Shown in pieces: positions 1 through 5,942 of a stretch of DNA of 6,854 nucleotides. The notes beneath the pieces were generated by a model. That model was given only the letters and a program-made list of their open reading frames with translations. It was not told the DNA's origin and did not search any database. Source of the DNA: Candidatus Zixiibacteriota bacterium (GTDB taxonomy: Bacteria > Zixibacteria > MSB-5A5 > GN15 > JACZUZ01). The position numbers were made by a program, and so were the translations under genes. Location of the stretch: positions 1-6,854 of the forward strand of contig JADFNA010000086.1 of NCBI GenBank assembly GCA_022563625.1. Reading direction: 5' to 3'. Numbering within the stretch: position 1 is the first letter of the stretch; each line of letters begins with the position of its first letter.

Positions 1-136
1 GGCGGCTGTTCGCCGATGGCTGTAAACAGGGCGCTGCCCGCAGGTGACTAGGGAGCCAGGGGGCGCTTGAGATGGGAACTAGACTGGTCAGTCCATTTAT
101 TAGTTCTCCGGGCAGTTGAAAGAAGGCGGGCCGACC
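1..136. other. Upstream region of the DinB-like gene
   Basis: No complete gene is visible here. One plus-strand frame is open from the window edge to a TAG at 49-51 (ending ALPAGD), so this could be the last 16 codons of an upstream gene, but there is no similarity to support it. The rest is the non-coding leader of the DinB-like gene and contains the inverted repeats described separately. Confidence 0.3.
80..95. promoter_or_regulatory. Near-palindrome resembling a TetR-family operator
   Basis: The 16-mer TAGACTGGTCAGTCCA matches its own reverse complement at 12 of 16 positions, with outer arms GACTG and CAGTC. It lies about 40 bp upstream of the DinB-like start codon. It is nested inside a wider inverted repeat, GAACTA at 76-81 and TAGTTC at 101-106. 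Palindromes of the form TAGAC-GTC(T/C)A are common targets of TetR-type repressors, but no regulator gene is present in the window, so the assignment rests only on shape and position. Confidence 0.35.
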
Positions 137-634
137 ATGCGAGACGAGCTGACGACTCTTGTTGCCTCAGTAGAGAGCGCGCGCTCCGATGTCCTTAACG
201 CTGCGGTGTCGCTGACCGAGGAACAGGGGGCCTTCAACCCGCGAGATGCTTGGTCGATTGCCGAGACCGTCGAGCACCTCTACTTAGCCGAGCTTTCTGG
301 CGTCACCAAAATATGGGCAGCCGCCGAGGGACTTCGGGCTGGAGACCGCTGGACTGGGGAGCTTCCGCACCGCGGCAAGCAAATCGAGCAGGTCGAAGGC
401 ATGTTTTCGCCCGCCGAGGCGCGCGGCTTGCTTCCAAGTCGTCTTTGCCGAGGCAACGTTAGACGAACCCGACCGCGTCCTCGCGGTCCCGATGACCGAG
501 CGAATGGCCGCAGCGATCGCACTCCTCGAACACGAAAACGTGGTTCGGGTCGAAGACCTCATTGCAGTACGGGCAGGCAGTGGGAACGACGACCCGGCCC
601 CTTGACTTGGTGGCCGCGGCTCTGGGCTGTCTGA
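137..634 (+). pseudogene. DinB-like family protein, 3' part lost
   Basis: The first 90 or so residues look like the start of a DinB/YfiT-like four-helix-bundle protein. Helix 1 spans roughly residues 3-28. Then comes the characteristic stretch WSIAETVEHLYLAE at residues 39-52, with a His (H47) where the family places its first metal ligand, and then a second helix. Family members are usually 150-170 residues and have further His ligands in the C-terminal half. I chose the ATG at 137 over the in-frame TTG at 116 because GAAGGCGGG lies just upstream as a ribosome-binding site. After about residue 92 (near 410) the translation turns into Arg/Pro-rich sequence typical of a wrong frame, continuing to the stop at 634. 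The C-terminal half therefore appears replaced or frameshifted. DinB-like proteins are metal-dependent, often thiol-transferase-related enzymes; a specific substrate cannot be given. Confidence 0.6.
459..602 (-). pseudogene. C-terminal fragment of a C4 zinc-ribbon protein
   Basis: On the minus strand an open frame ends at a TAA (461-459). Its last 47 codons contain two CxxC knuckles, CPYC at fragment residues 10-13 and CDRC at residues 28-31, with 14 residues between them, followed by GHS. This is the layout of a small treble-clef or zinc-ribbon domain. It is preceded by a beta-strand-like GRVVVP and followed by a polar tail ending AVGFV. Upstream of about 600 the frame stays open but becomes Ala/Arg-rich and has no credible start codon, so the N-terminal part seems missing. 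The fragment lies between two plus-strand genes that are also broken near its edges. It was probably part of a zinc-binding accessory or regulatory protein; no specific function can be assigned. The opposite strand is also open here, so the strand choice rests on the regular Cys spacing. Confidence 0.45.
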
Positions 635-1278
635 TCCTTCTGGCCGGACAACCGGTCTCCGCCCAATTGCGGATAGTCAGCTACAACACCAACGACGGGC
701 CACGCATAGAGTCCTTCATCGTGCTGCAGGAGATTGGCAATGAATCGACAGGCGGAATCGCCAGGCCGATCGACATTCTCTTATTGCAGGAGCAGGACAC
801 TGGAACCATCAACGGTTTCGAGGCCATTATGGATGGGCTCTACGGCGGCATCTACGCCCGACCCGCGCTGATTGGTTCGACCGCCGGTGCCGGTAAGCCA
901 GGAGTCGTCTACAACACGCAGACGGTGCAGTTGATCGCCCAGGTCGCCTTCAACGATCTCCCCGATGTTCCCCGACCCGTGCTGCGGTATCAGTTTCGGC
1001 CCGTGGGGTATGACGCGACGGCCGATTTCTACATCTACAATTCTCACTACAAGGCCAGCACGGGCGCGACGAACGAAGCGAGGCGTGACGCCGAGGCGAC
1101 CTTGATTCGAACGGACTCCGACGCCCTGGGCGAGGGAACGCACATCATCTACGCCGGCGACTTCAACATCAGAGACAACGACGAGGATATGTGGAGCACG
1201 CTCACCGCCGCCGGGGCGCTGGGACTCGGAATCTTCCCCGCCGACTGGGTCAAAATAGCCGAGGCGGCAGTCTTTTGA
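562..1278 (+). pseudogene. Secreted EEP-family phosphodiesterase, 3' truncated
   Basis: Residues 41-202 follow the endonuclease/exonuclease/phosphatase (DNase I-like) fold. There is an N-terminal metal-site Asn in SYNTND (N42), a metal-binding Glu in LLLQEQD (E77), the catalytic His in NSHYKAS (H162), and Asp/Asn in AGDFNI (D200, N202). A hydrophobic segment LVAAALGCLILLAG followed by PVSA (to residue 34) looks like a Sec signal peptide with a cleavage site before QLRIVSYN. The family needs a final SDH-type motif 60 or more residues after GDFN, and that part is absent: the frame becomes GLGIFPADW and stops at 1278. The 5' end is also doubtful. The only start in this frame before the signal peptide is TTG at 562, inside the zinc-ribbon fragment, with no clear ribosome-binding site. 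The credible native portion is about 607-1215. As it stands the product would be inactive. Substrate (nucleic acid, phospholipid or other phosphodiester) is unknown. Confidence 0.65.
1219..1278 (+). other. Foreign C-terminal tail fused in frame, possibly NuoN-like
   Basis: The last 19 or 20 codons of the EEP reading frame (LGLGIFPADWVKIAEAAVF) do not fit EEP proteins. They resemble the ending of proton-pumping NADH dehydrogenase subunits, especially NuoN, which often finish with a LGIFP-like turn, a short amphipathic helix and a few small residues. If so, this is the 3' end of a gene belonging to the middle block, convergent with the lipoprotein gene whose stop lies 14 bp further on. The stretch is too short for a firm assignment. 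Confidence 0.25.
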
Positions 1279-1292
1279 TCAGTAAGACTGTT

Positions 1293-1913
1293 TCATTCAA
1301 TTACTTCAAGGCCAACTTCAGCGCGCCACAGATTTAGTAAGACGCGCGTGCGCGGCGCCCGATCAACGCTCGGATCGAGTTTACCACCGGGCCGCAGATA
1401 CTCCCATTCATCTGCATGATGTTCCAGAACCCACGCCTCGAATTCATCAAAGCGATCAACTTTCGGCGGACTCTCCTGTCCGGGATACGCCGCTGATATC
1501 ATATAGCCGGTTATCTTTTTCTGTTCGTTGAAGAAATAAGTGATCCGGTATTGCGAAATCGTCTCGCGCTCTAGCAGGCGAAAATAGTCGTTTGATTCAG
1601 TCGCTATCGCCCAGACAGAATTGCCCTCAACTGTCCAGTCTCCGGTCCCGCCTGTGGAATTGAAATGATCGTCCCACGACTTCCAGGCGCCCGCTCCAAG
1701 CGTGTACGGCATGCCTTCACCCGTTTTTTCCTCATACCAAACTCTGGCATCGGACACCATATACCTTTTGGCGGTTTCATAATCTCCGGCGTCCTTGGCG
1801 GCGCGAAACTCAATTACTTTGTCCGTCAGTGTTTCTCCTTTGCCGCATCCGGAAAACACCAGGATTACTGAGACCAAAAAGAGCGAAATTTGCCAGGTTA
1901 GTGACTTACGCAT
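1293..1913 (-). CDS. Small lipoprotein with NTF2/SnoaL-like domain
   Basis: The 206-residue protein begins with MRKS, a hydrophobic stretch (about residues 8-20) and FSGC, a lipobox-like site that would place lipidated Cys23 at the mature N-terminus. It is therefore probably exported and membrane-anchored. Residues 28-142 have the pattern of NTF2-like proteins: an initial helix with DAGDYETAKRYM, an aromatic-rich middle, and alternating strands (GNSVWAIAT, QYRITYFFNEQKKITGYMIS). A charged extension (150-206) follows. The ATG is well supported by AGGAG (1919-1923 on the plus strand) five bases away. It is the last gene of the purF-side array, 63 bp after the DUF3592 gene. NTF2-like lipoproteins can bind small ligands or act as enzymes; no catalytic residues can be named, so function is unknown. 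Confidence 0.75.
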   Translation of the reverse strand: MRKSLTWQISLFLVSVILVFSGCGKGETLTDKVIEFRAAKDAGDYETAKRYMVSDARVWYEEKTGEGMPYTLGAGAWKSWDDHFNSTGGTGDWTVEGNSVWAIATESNDYFRLLERETISQYRITYFFNEQKKITGYMISAAYPGQESPPKVDRFDEFEAWVLEHHADEWEYLRPGGKLDPSVDRAPRTRVLLNLWRAEVGLEVIE

Positions 1914-1918
1914 AGTTA

Positions 1919-1923
1919 CTCCT
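1919..1923 (-). promoter_or_regulatory. Ribosome-binding site of the lipoprotein gene
   Basis: AGGAG on the minus strand lies five bases before the ATG. It is the clearest Shine-Dalgarno sequence of the middle block and fixes the start of the lipoprotein gene. Confidence 0.7.
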
Positions 1924-1976
1924 ATTGTTCTTACAAATCCGAGGGACCGGATTCGTAGTTTTCTCGATTGGAAAAC

Positions 1977-2525
1977 TCAAACTCTCCTGAATCGAACAAT
2001 CGACAGAGCGATTCCGAAAGCAAACAGTATCCCTCCAAAAGACATTCTCGCCAGAGGCGCCCAGCGGAACCCCCTGCGCAGAGTGGACAGCGAAGGATTG
2101 TCCGGGTCGTAATAGACAACAATTTCTGAGCCTGTTGGATATTTGATCAACGCTCGCCTGGCTGTTTGCTTGCGAAAGCCGCGGCCGCCAAAGCCGGGCA
2201 TGTTCAGGTCGGTCCTGCTGTCATAGGTGGAGTCATTAACAGTGTAGGTATAACTCACCTGCGGCATAGACGCCCGCTCGCCTGTCACTGCTGTCGCGGT
2301 CACCTGCCCGGCAACGCTCGGCCAGGCGTGTATTTCAAGCTCACGTGATATTTCCGGGCCCTGGATAATCGCCAATACACTTCCGGCTATTGTCAAAATG
2401 ACAGCCAGCATGAGCATCAGTCCGCGTTTACGTTTGCCCGAAATTGAGATGTTTTTCAGCGCGCCGAAGTATAGCGCAAGAGCTATCACGAACGCAGAGG
2501 CAAGTGTCATTATGCTAAAGCGCAT
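1977..2525 (-). CDS. DUF3592-domain membrane protein
   Basis: The 182-residue protein has two N-terminal membrane segments (about residues 5-24 and 35-54) separated by the basic loop KRKR. An extracytoplasmic or cytoplasmic domain (about 66-150) follows, then a third membrane segment (about 158-176) and a basic end (RFRR). The middle domain matches DUF3592: it opens with WPSVAGQV, continues with PQVSYTYTVNDSTYDS, and has the typical YPTGSEIVVYYDPDNPSLSTL ending. Such domains form small beta-sandwich modules between membrane helices; their role is unknown. The ATG at 2525 has no obvious ribosome-binding site, and Met6 (2510) is a possible alternative. The gene starts 80 bp after the purF stop on the same strand, so read-through or a weak own promoter are both possible. 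Confidence 0.8.
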   Translation of the reverse strand: MRFSIMTLASAFVIALALYFGALKNISISGKRKRGLMLMLAVILTIAGSVLAIIQGPEISRELEIHAWPSVAGQVTATAVTGERASMPQVSYTYTVNDSTYDSRTDLNMPGFGGRGFRKQTARRALIKYPTGSEIVVYYDPDNPSLSTLRRGFRWAPLARMSFGGILFAFGIALSIVRFRRV

Positions 2526-2605
2526 TGACGGTTATTAGCTTTCAGGCTCTCGCTAGATTGTCACTGGATAAGAAACATTATTTAGAGAATGTTGCTACAA
2601 GAATA
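2526..2605. other. Gap between purF and the DUF3592 gene
   Basis: These 80 A+T-rich bases contain no gene. I see no GC-rich hairpin followed by a T-run on the minus strand, so there is no evidence for a terminator after purF and co-transcription with the next two genes remains possible. Confidence 0.4.
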
Positions 2606-4000
2606 CTATTCGAGGAACAGCTTGCCGTTGCGCTTTTCCACCGGGACAGGGTAATCACGGGTAAAACAACCCACGCAATAATTTTCTTCAGGCAAACTGT
2701 TCATTCCCAGCATACCCTTAACCGAAAGATACCCCAGCGAATCTGCGCCGAGGTAAGCGCGGATTTCCTCAACTGATTTGTCGTTGGCAATCAACTCTTC
2801 TGTCGTTGGCATATCAATCCCATAATAACAGGGCGAAATTATCGGAGGCGACGAGGAGCGGAAATGCACTTCAGTTGCGCCGCAATCGCGAATCATCTGA
2901 ATCAGCTTCTTGGAAGTCGTTCCGCGCACAATTGAATCATCGACGACGACCACCCGGCGCCCCTCGAGAACACCGCGCACAGGATTAAATTTCACGCGCA
3001 CATCCAGGTCACGGATGTTTTGCTCGGGGTCGATAAATGTTCGGCCGACATAGTGATTGCGAATCAAACCGATTTCAAAACGAATGCCGGATGCCTCGGA
3101 ATAGCCGAGCGTGGCCGTGTTTGCGCTATCGGGGATGCCGATCACGATGTCCGCCTGGACAGGATGTTCCAGCGCCAACTGGCGCCCGAGACGGCGGCTC
3201 ACTTTGTCGACATTCTCACCAAAGATTTTGGAATCGGGCCGCGAAAAATAGATGTATTCAAAAATACAAAAAGCGTGTTTGGCCTTAGCAAACGGTTTGA
3301 CCGATTCGGTCCCGGTTTTCTTTATTTCCAGTACTTCACCCGGCTCGATTTCGCGCACATACTCGGCCCCGACCAGGTCGAACGCGCAGGTTTCGGAGGC
3401 GACGACATATCCATCCTTCAGCCGCCCCAGGGCCAGCGGCCGAAATCCCTGCGGATCACGAACGGCGATAAGTGAATCCTTTGTCAATAACACCAGCGAA
3501 AACGCCCCTTTGACCTGCTTCAACGCCTCACAAATAGACTCCAGCGGCCGCTCCTTTTTTGAACGCGCCACCAGATGCAGAATTATTTCAGTGTCAGAAG
3601 TTGTCTGGAATATCGCGCCGTCTGCTTCAAGTTCAGTGCGCAGTGTGCGGCTGTTGGTCAGGTTGCCATTATGCGCAATCGCCAGTTTTTTCTGGCGATA
3701 GGTGATCAAGAACGGCTGGATGTTGGTTAGCGATGAGGCGCCGGTGGTGGAATAGCGCGTATGGCCGATGGCGCTGTTACCGGGAAGACGCTCAATTGTC
3801 TGCGGATCACGAAACACTCTATTGACCAGTCCCATCCCGCGATGCAGATGAATGCTCTTGGAATCCGAGCTGACAATCCCGGCCGATTCCTGGCCGCGAT
3901 GCTGCAACGCATACAGACCAAAGTAGGTCACCTGAGCGGAGTCCGGAACTCCAAAGGCCCCGAATAGTCCGCATTTGTCGTGCATTTCGCTAGCTGACAT
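2606..4000 (-). CDS. purF: Amidophosphoribosyltransferase (PurF), complete
   Basis: This enzyme converts PRPP and glutamine to 5-phosphoribosylamine, the committed step of de novo purine synthesis in the cytoplasm. The 464 residues match the Bacillus-type family in length and features. A short propeptide MSASEMHDK is followed by the nucleophile Cys10 of the N-terminal Ntn glutaminase (CGLFGAFG), with HTRYSTTG (80-87) and the glutamine-site NGNLTN (111-116). The C-terminal phosphoribosyltransferase half carries the PRPP loop VVVVDDSIVRGTTS (350-363). Four cysteines, C245, C391, C442 and C445, sit where the Fe-S forms bind a [4Fe-4S] cluster, and the propeptide is expected to be cleaved off. 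The ATG at 4000 is preferred over Met6 because it is preceded by AAGAGAAAG. A promoter-like sequence and hairpins lie upstream. No lesion is visible and the protein should be functional. Confidence 0.97.
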   Translation of the reverse strand: MSASEMHDKCGLFGAFGVPDSAQVTYFGLYALQHRGQESAGIVSSDSKSIHLHRGMGLVNRVFRDPQTIERLPGNSAIGHTRYSTTGASSLTNIQPFLITYRQKKLAIAHNGNLTNSRTLRTELEADGAIFQTTSDTEIILHLVARSKKERPLESICEALKQVKGAFSLVLLTKDSLIAVRDPQGFRPLALGRLKDGYVVASETCAFDLVGAEYVREIEPGEVLEIKKTGTESVKPFAKAKHAFCIFEYIYFSRPDSKIFGENVDKVSRRLGRQLALEHPVQADIVIGIPDSANTATLGYSEASGIRFEIGLIRNHYVGRTFIDPEQNIRDLDVRVKFNPVRGVLEGRRVVVVDDSIVRGTTSKKLIQMIRDCGATEVHFRSSSPPIISPCYYGIDMPTTEELIANDKSVEEIRAYLGADSLGYLSVKGMLGMNSLPEENYCVGCFTRDYPVPVEKRNGKLFLE

Positions 4001-4053
4001 GCTTTCTCTTATCTGACAGGTTTGCCGCCTAGCATGAAACCGGAAGCGCGCCA

Positions 4054-4088
4054 GCGAGTTTACTCGCCTCGGGGAGCGCTCCGAGAGG
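4054..4088 (-). other. Two hairpins in the predicted purF leader
   Basis: Two inverted repeats lie side by side. GCGAGT (4054-4059) pairs with ACTCGC (4062-4067) across a two-base spacer, and the perfect palindrome GGAGCGCTCC (4073-4082) is flanked by CTC and GAG. Both fall just downstream of the promoter candidate, in a leader of about 86 bases. They could be operator half-sites or an RNA structure. There is no T-run, so they do not look like an attenuator, and I do not recognise a purine riboswitch. Confidence 0.4.
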
Positions 4089-4092
4089 AATG

Positions 4093-4121
4093 AAACTAGG
4101 GGCGGGGCGCCAGTCTGTCAA
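4093..4121 (-). promoter_or_regulatory. Candidate sigma-70-type promoter for purF
   Basis: On the minus strand a perfect -35 hexamer TTGACA (4121-4116) is followed, after exactly 17 bases, by TAGTTT (4098-4093) as a moderate -10. Transcription would begin near 4086, giving a leader of about 86 bases before the purF ATG. Spacing and orientation support it. The -10 is imperfect and the spacer is very G+C rich. Confidence 0.5.
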
Positions 4122-4512
4122 GGCCCACCCCATTCGGCCCTGAAAATAGGACCGCGAAAACGCAAAAAATTGCGCAATCGGCTGTGATCGGTTCTTGCAT
4201 CAATAGCATATGCGCTTGCCAAAACCGACGCAGGTGGCTTCATTAGGGTGGTTCACCGGTTTTACCGGAGAATCAGGCGAAATACTTGCCCGGATTACTA
4301 CGACCAGAGAGTCGAAAGCGGCATTTTCTTGAGGCGAAAAAGAGGCACGGCGCTTGCTCAGGACTCTGGCAGCAACGCATTTGTTTGCGTTCAACAACAT
4401 TACACATACCAGCCGGATGGCGCCGCCGTTAGTCACAAGTGACCTATCCGGGCCAGATTAGCCAGTTAATTCAGCAGGATAAACATATTGATCGACTTTG
4501 ATAAGATTCTCT

Positions 4513-4530
4513 ATGCCTGAGAAATTGTAG
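4513..4530 (+). other. Five-codon leader ORF overlapping the kinase-like start
   Basis: ATG CCT GAG AAA TTG TAG encodes the pentapeptide MPEKL. Its TAG stop shares its last base with the GTG start of the next gene, giving TAGTG. Such an overlap would allow translational coupling. It could also mean that the true N-terminus lies in this frame and the sequence carries a one-base error. Confidence 0.3.
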
Positions 4531-5390
4531 TGGACACAAACAAATCAGAAAGCCCCGCAGGCAATTACGCCCGCCGCTTTGAGATATTGCGGCGCCTGGC
4601 CCTGTCCGGGGCCGCCGGGGATGATCTTACGGCCAGTGTTGAGAATGCCCTGGAAGGGGCCTGCGCTTTGCTCGAACTCAGCGCCGGACGCATCATACTC
4701 TTTTCCGAGACTGGCGAATCGGCGCTGAATGTCGGCTATGCCGTCTCTGATTCTGAAAAGGCCGTTCTTGATGAGTTGGAGAGCGACCTGTTCGAGACAC
4801 TGCGGCGAAAACGCAATTTGCGCTCGGCCTATGTGACTTTTGGAGGAGACAATCCGCTTTCGGCCTTTACTCTTCCACTTCAGCGCAAGGGAGTCGTCTT
4901 TGGCGCCGCGCTGGGGACAAAACCGGGGCACGGCAAGCTGAGCGATGAGGACGAGTTTCTCGAATCTCTGGCGGCGGCGATCGCTATGACTGTGGTGGTG
5001 GATTCGAGTGATTCATTCGAAGCGCCGGGCGCTCGCAGGGCTGTTCGTGAGGAGATTGATCGAGCGAGACTCAAGGCGGTTATGGAAACAGCCGTGACAG
5101 TCAACCATGAAATAAACAATCCACTGACCGCGGCGCTGGGTAATGTCCAGTTGATCCTGATGCAATCTGACAACCTTGATCCGGATATTCGCCGCAAGCT
5201 GGAAATTGTCGAAAAATCCGCGATGCAGATTCGCGATGTCACTCAGCGCTTGCTGTCACTCAAAGTTGCCCGCTCGATCCCCTATGCCGGAAAAGAAACC
5301 ATGATCGACATCGGCCCTGAGATTTCCGCTGATGACTCCGGCCAAACAGATTCAGACAATCCCCCAAGAACTCCCCGGCGCAAACGCTAG
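4530..5390 (+). CDS. GAF plus HisKA protein lacking a kinase ATPase domain
   Basis: The 286-residue protein has an N-terminal GAF-like sensor domain (about residues 10-158), with strand-rich SAGRIILFSETGES and PLSAFTLPLQRKGVVFGAAL. A long helix (about 168-190) leads into a histidine-kinase dimerisation and phosphoacceptor domain with an intact H-box, VNHEINNPLT, phosphorylatable at His193, and the second DHp helix (about 217-245). After that it ends in a polar, Pro/Arg-rich tail (to TPRRKR). There is no HATPase_c domain: no N, G1 or G2 boxes, and no ATPase coding follows in any frame before 5600. It could be a phosphotransfer intermediate, a dimerisation partner for another kinase, or a degenerate kinase. 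The GTG at 4530 is 9 bases after an in-frame TGA, so little extension is possible, and the ribosome-binding site is weak. It is divergent from purF, with no response regulator in view. Confidence 0.8.
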   Translation: MDTNKSESPAGNYARRFEILRRLALSGAAGDDLTASVENALEGACALLELSAGRIILFSETGESALNVGYAVSDSEKAVLDELESDLFETLRRKRNLRSAYVTFGGDNPLSAFTLPLQRKGVVFGAALGTKPGHGKLSDEDEFLESLAAAIAMTVVVDSSDSFEAPGARRAVREEIDRARLKAVMETAVTVNHEINNPLTAALGNVQLILMQSDNLDPDIRRKLEIVEKSAMQIRDVTQRLLSLKVARSIPYAGKETMIDIGPEISADDSGQTDSDNPPRTPRRKR

Positions 5391-5607
5391 CCCGGCCACA
5401 CTCATAAACATTCCGGTAGGTCAGGAGCCCTGTGGTCTTTCTGGCCAATTTTCGTAAATCATTGCAAGCCCACGGATTATGTGATAACACTAAATCTGAC
5501 AACGAATTCCATCTTCTGTTTAGTTTAATCTAGTTCACTCTAATCCACTCTGTTTTGCACTCCAATGGGCACAAATGGTGGATCAGATTCATGTCTTGTC
5601 GACCACA
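5391..5607. other. Non-coding stretch leading to the right-hand join
   Basis: No gene is supported. The first part (5395-5450) is moderately G+C rich. From about 5450 to 5590 the sequence is A+T rich and contains repeated CACTC-like words. An ATG at 5591 preceded by GGTGG could be the beginning of a further plus-strand gene of the middle block, but only about ten codons remain before the sequence changes to glycosylase coding on the other strand. Confidence 0.4.
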
Positions 5608-5928
5608 CTACACCCACGAATCTAAGCAATCGATCAGGGAAAGCCGGTCATCGGGGTCGGCGCCATAGGCGCCGGCGGTGAAACCGAAACGCCCCAGGGT
5701 CTCATAGAGCAGGTCGCCCGCATGATCGCCGGTGAAGGGCCTGCCGGTGCGGTTGGCGCCGCGCATGCCCGGCGCCAGCCCGACGATGAGCAGGCGCGCA
5801 TCGAGCGGGCCGAAGGCGGGAACCGGGGCATTATGCCAATCCGCATGGGCGAAGCGCGCCTGGCCGAGATAATCGACAAGCCTCGGGCATAGCGGGCAAT
5901 CCCGCTCTGGTTCGTCAAACGAACTCAT
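5608..5928 (-). pseudogene. Family-5-like uracil-DNA glycosylase, 3' truncated
   Basis: The first 101 residues match the N-terminal half of Fe-S uracil-DNA glycosylases of the UDGb (family 5) kind, which remove uracil and some deaminated bases from DNA. CPLC (C11, C14) supplies two of the four cluster cysteines. WHNAPVP precedes the active-site motif GLAPGMRGANRTGRPFTGD (50-68), whose final Asp (D68) lies where family 5 carries a catalytic Asp. After ADPDDRLSLIDC the protein should continue for about another 100 residues with the other two cysteines and the second active-site motif. Instead it reads LDSWV and stops. The break coincides with the change from right-block to middle-block sequence. 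The ATG is 14 bp after the NYN gene on the same strand, which suggests one operon. As read, the product would be inactive. Confidence 0.8.
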
Positions 5929-5942
5929 GGGCGACTAAGGTT

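Larger units (their letters stand above)
4001..4529. other. 529-bp gap between divergent purF and kinase-like gene
   Basis: No gene is convincing here. The purF promoter and leader occupy the left part. The stretch 4200-4442 is open on both strands: a GTG-start 78-codon frame on minus (4436-4200) and a GTG-start 64-codon frame on plus (4248-4442). Neither has a recognisable domain, and having both makes each less likely. The region also forms several small hairpins: CGCAA/TTGCG near 4159-4172, an interrupted stem around 4252-4272, and AACGCA/TGCGTT at 4374-4391. A structured untranslated RNA or leader is possible; no known RNA family was recognised. Confidence 0.45.

Noticed and set aside
423..605. 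Plus-strand open frame opposite the zinc ribbon, as a frameshifted continuation of DinB
   Set aside because: It lacks DinB metal ligands, while the minus strand has regularly spaced CxxC pairs and a stop where a domain would end. It is not fully excluded.
3020..3475. A 151-codon plus-strand frame, and others, inside purF
   Set aside because: They are antisense to an unmistakable, intact PurF and have no domain character of their own.
4218..4240. Resemblance of ACCGACGCAGGTGG to a conserved 23S rRNA segment
   Set aside because: The flanking sequence and the spacing to other similar words do not follow 23S rRNA, so this is most likely chance.
4246..4272. GGTTCACC-like tRNA T-arm
   Set aside because: No acceptor, D-arm or anticodon arm can be folded around it; it is a simple hairpin.
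4200..4436. A 78-codon minus-strand gene upstream of purF
   Set aside because: It starts with GTG and has a weak ribosome-binding site and no recognisable domain. The plus strand is equally open, and the frame ends in the purF upstream region. It is kept only as part of the intergenic description.
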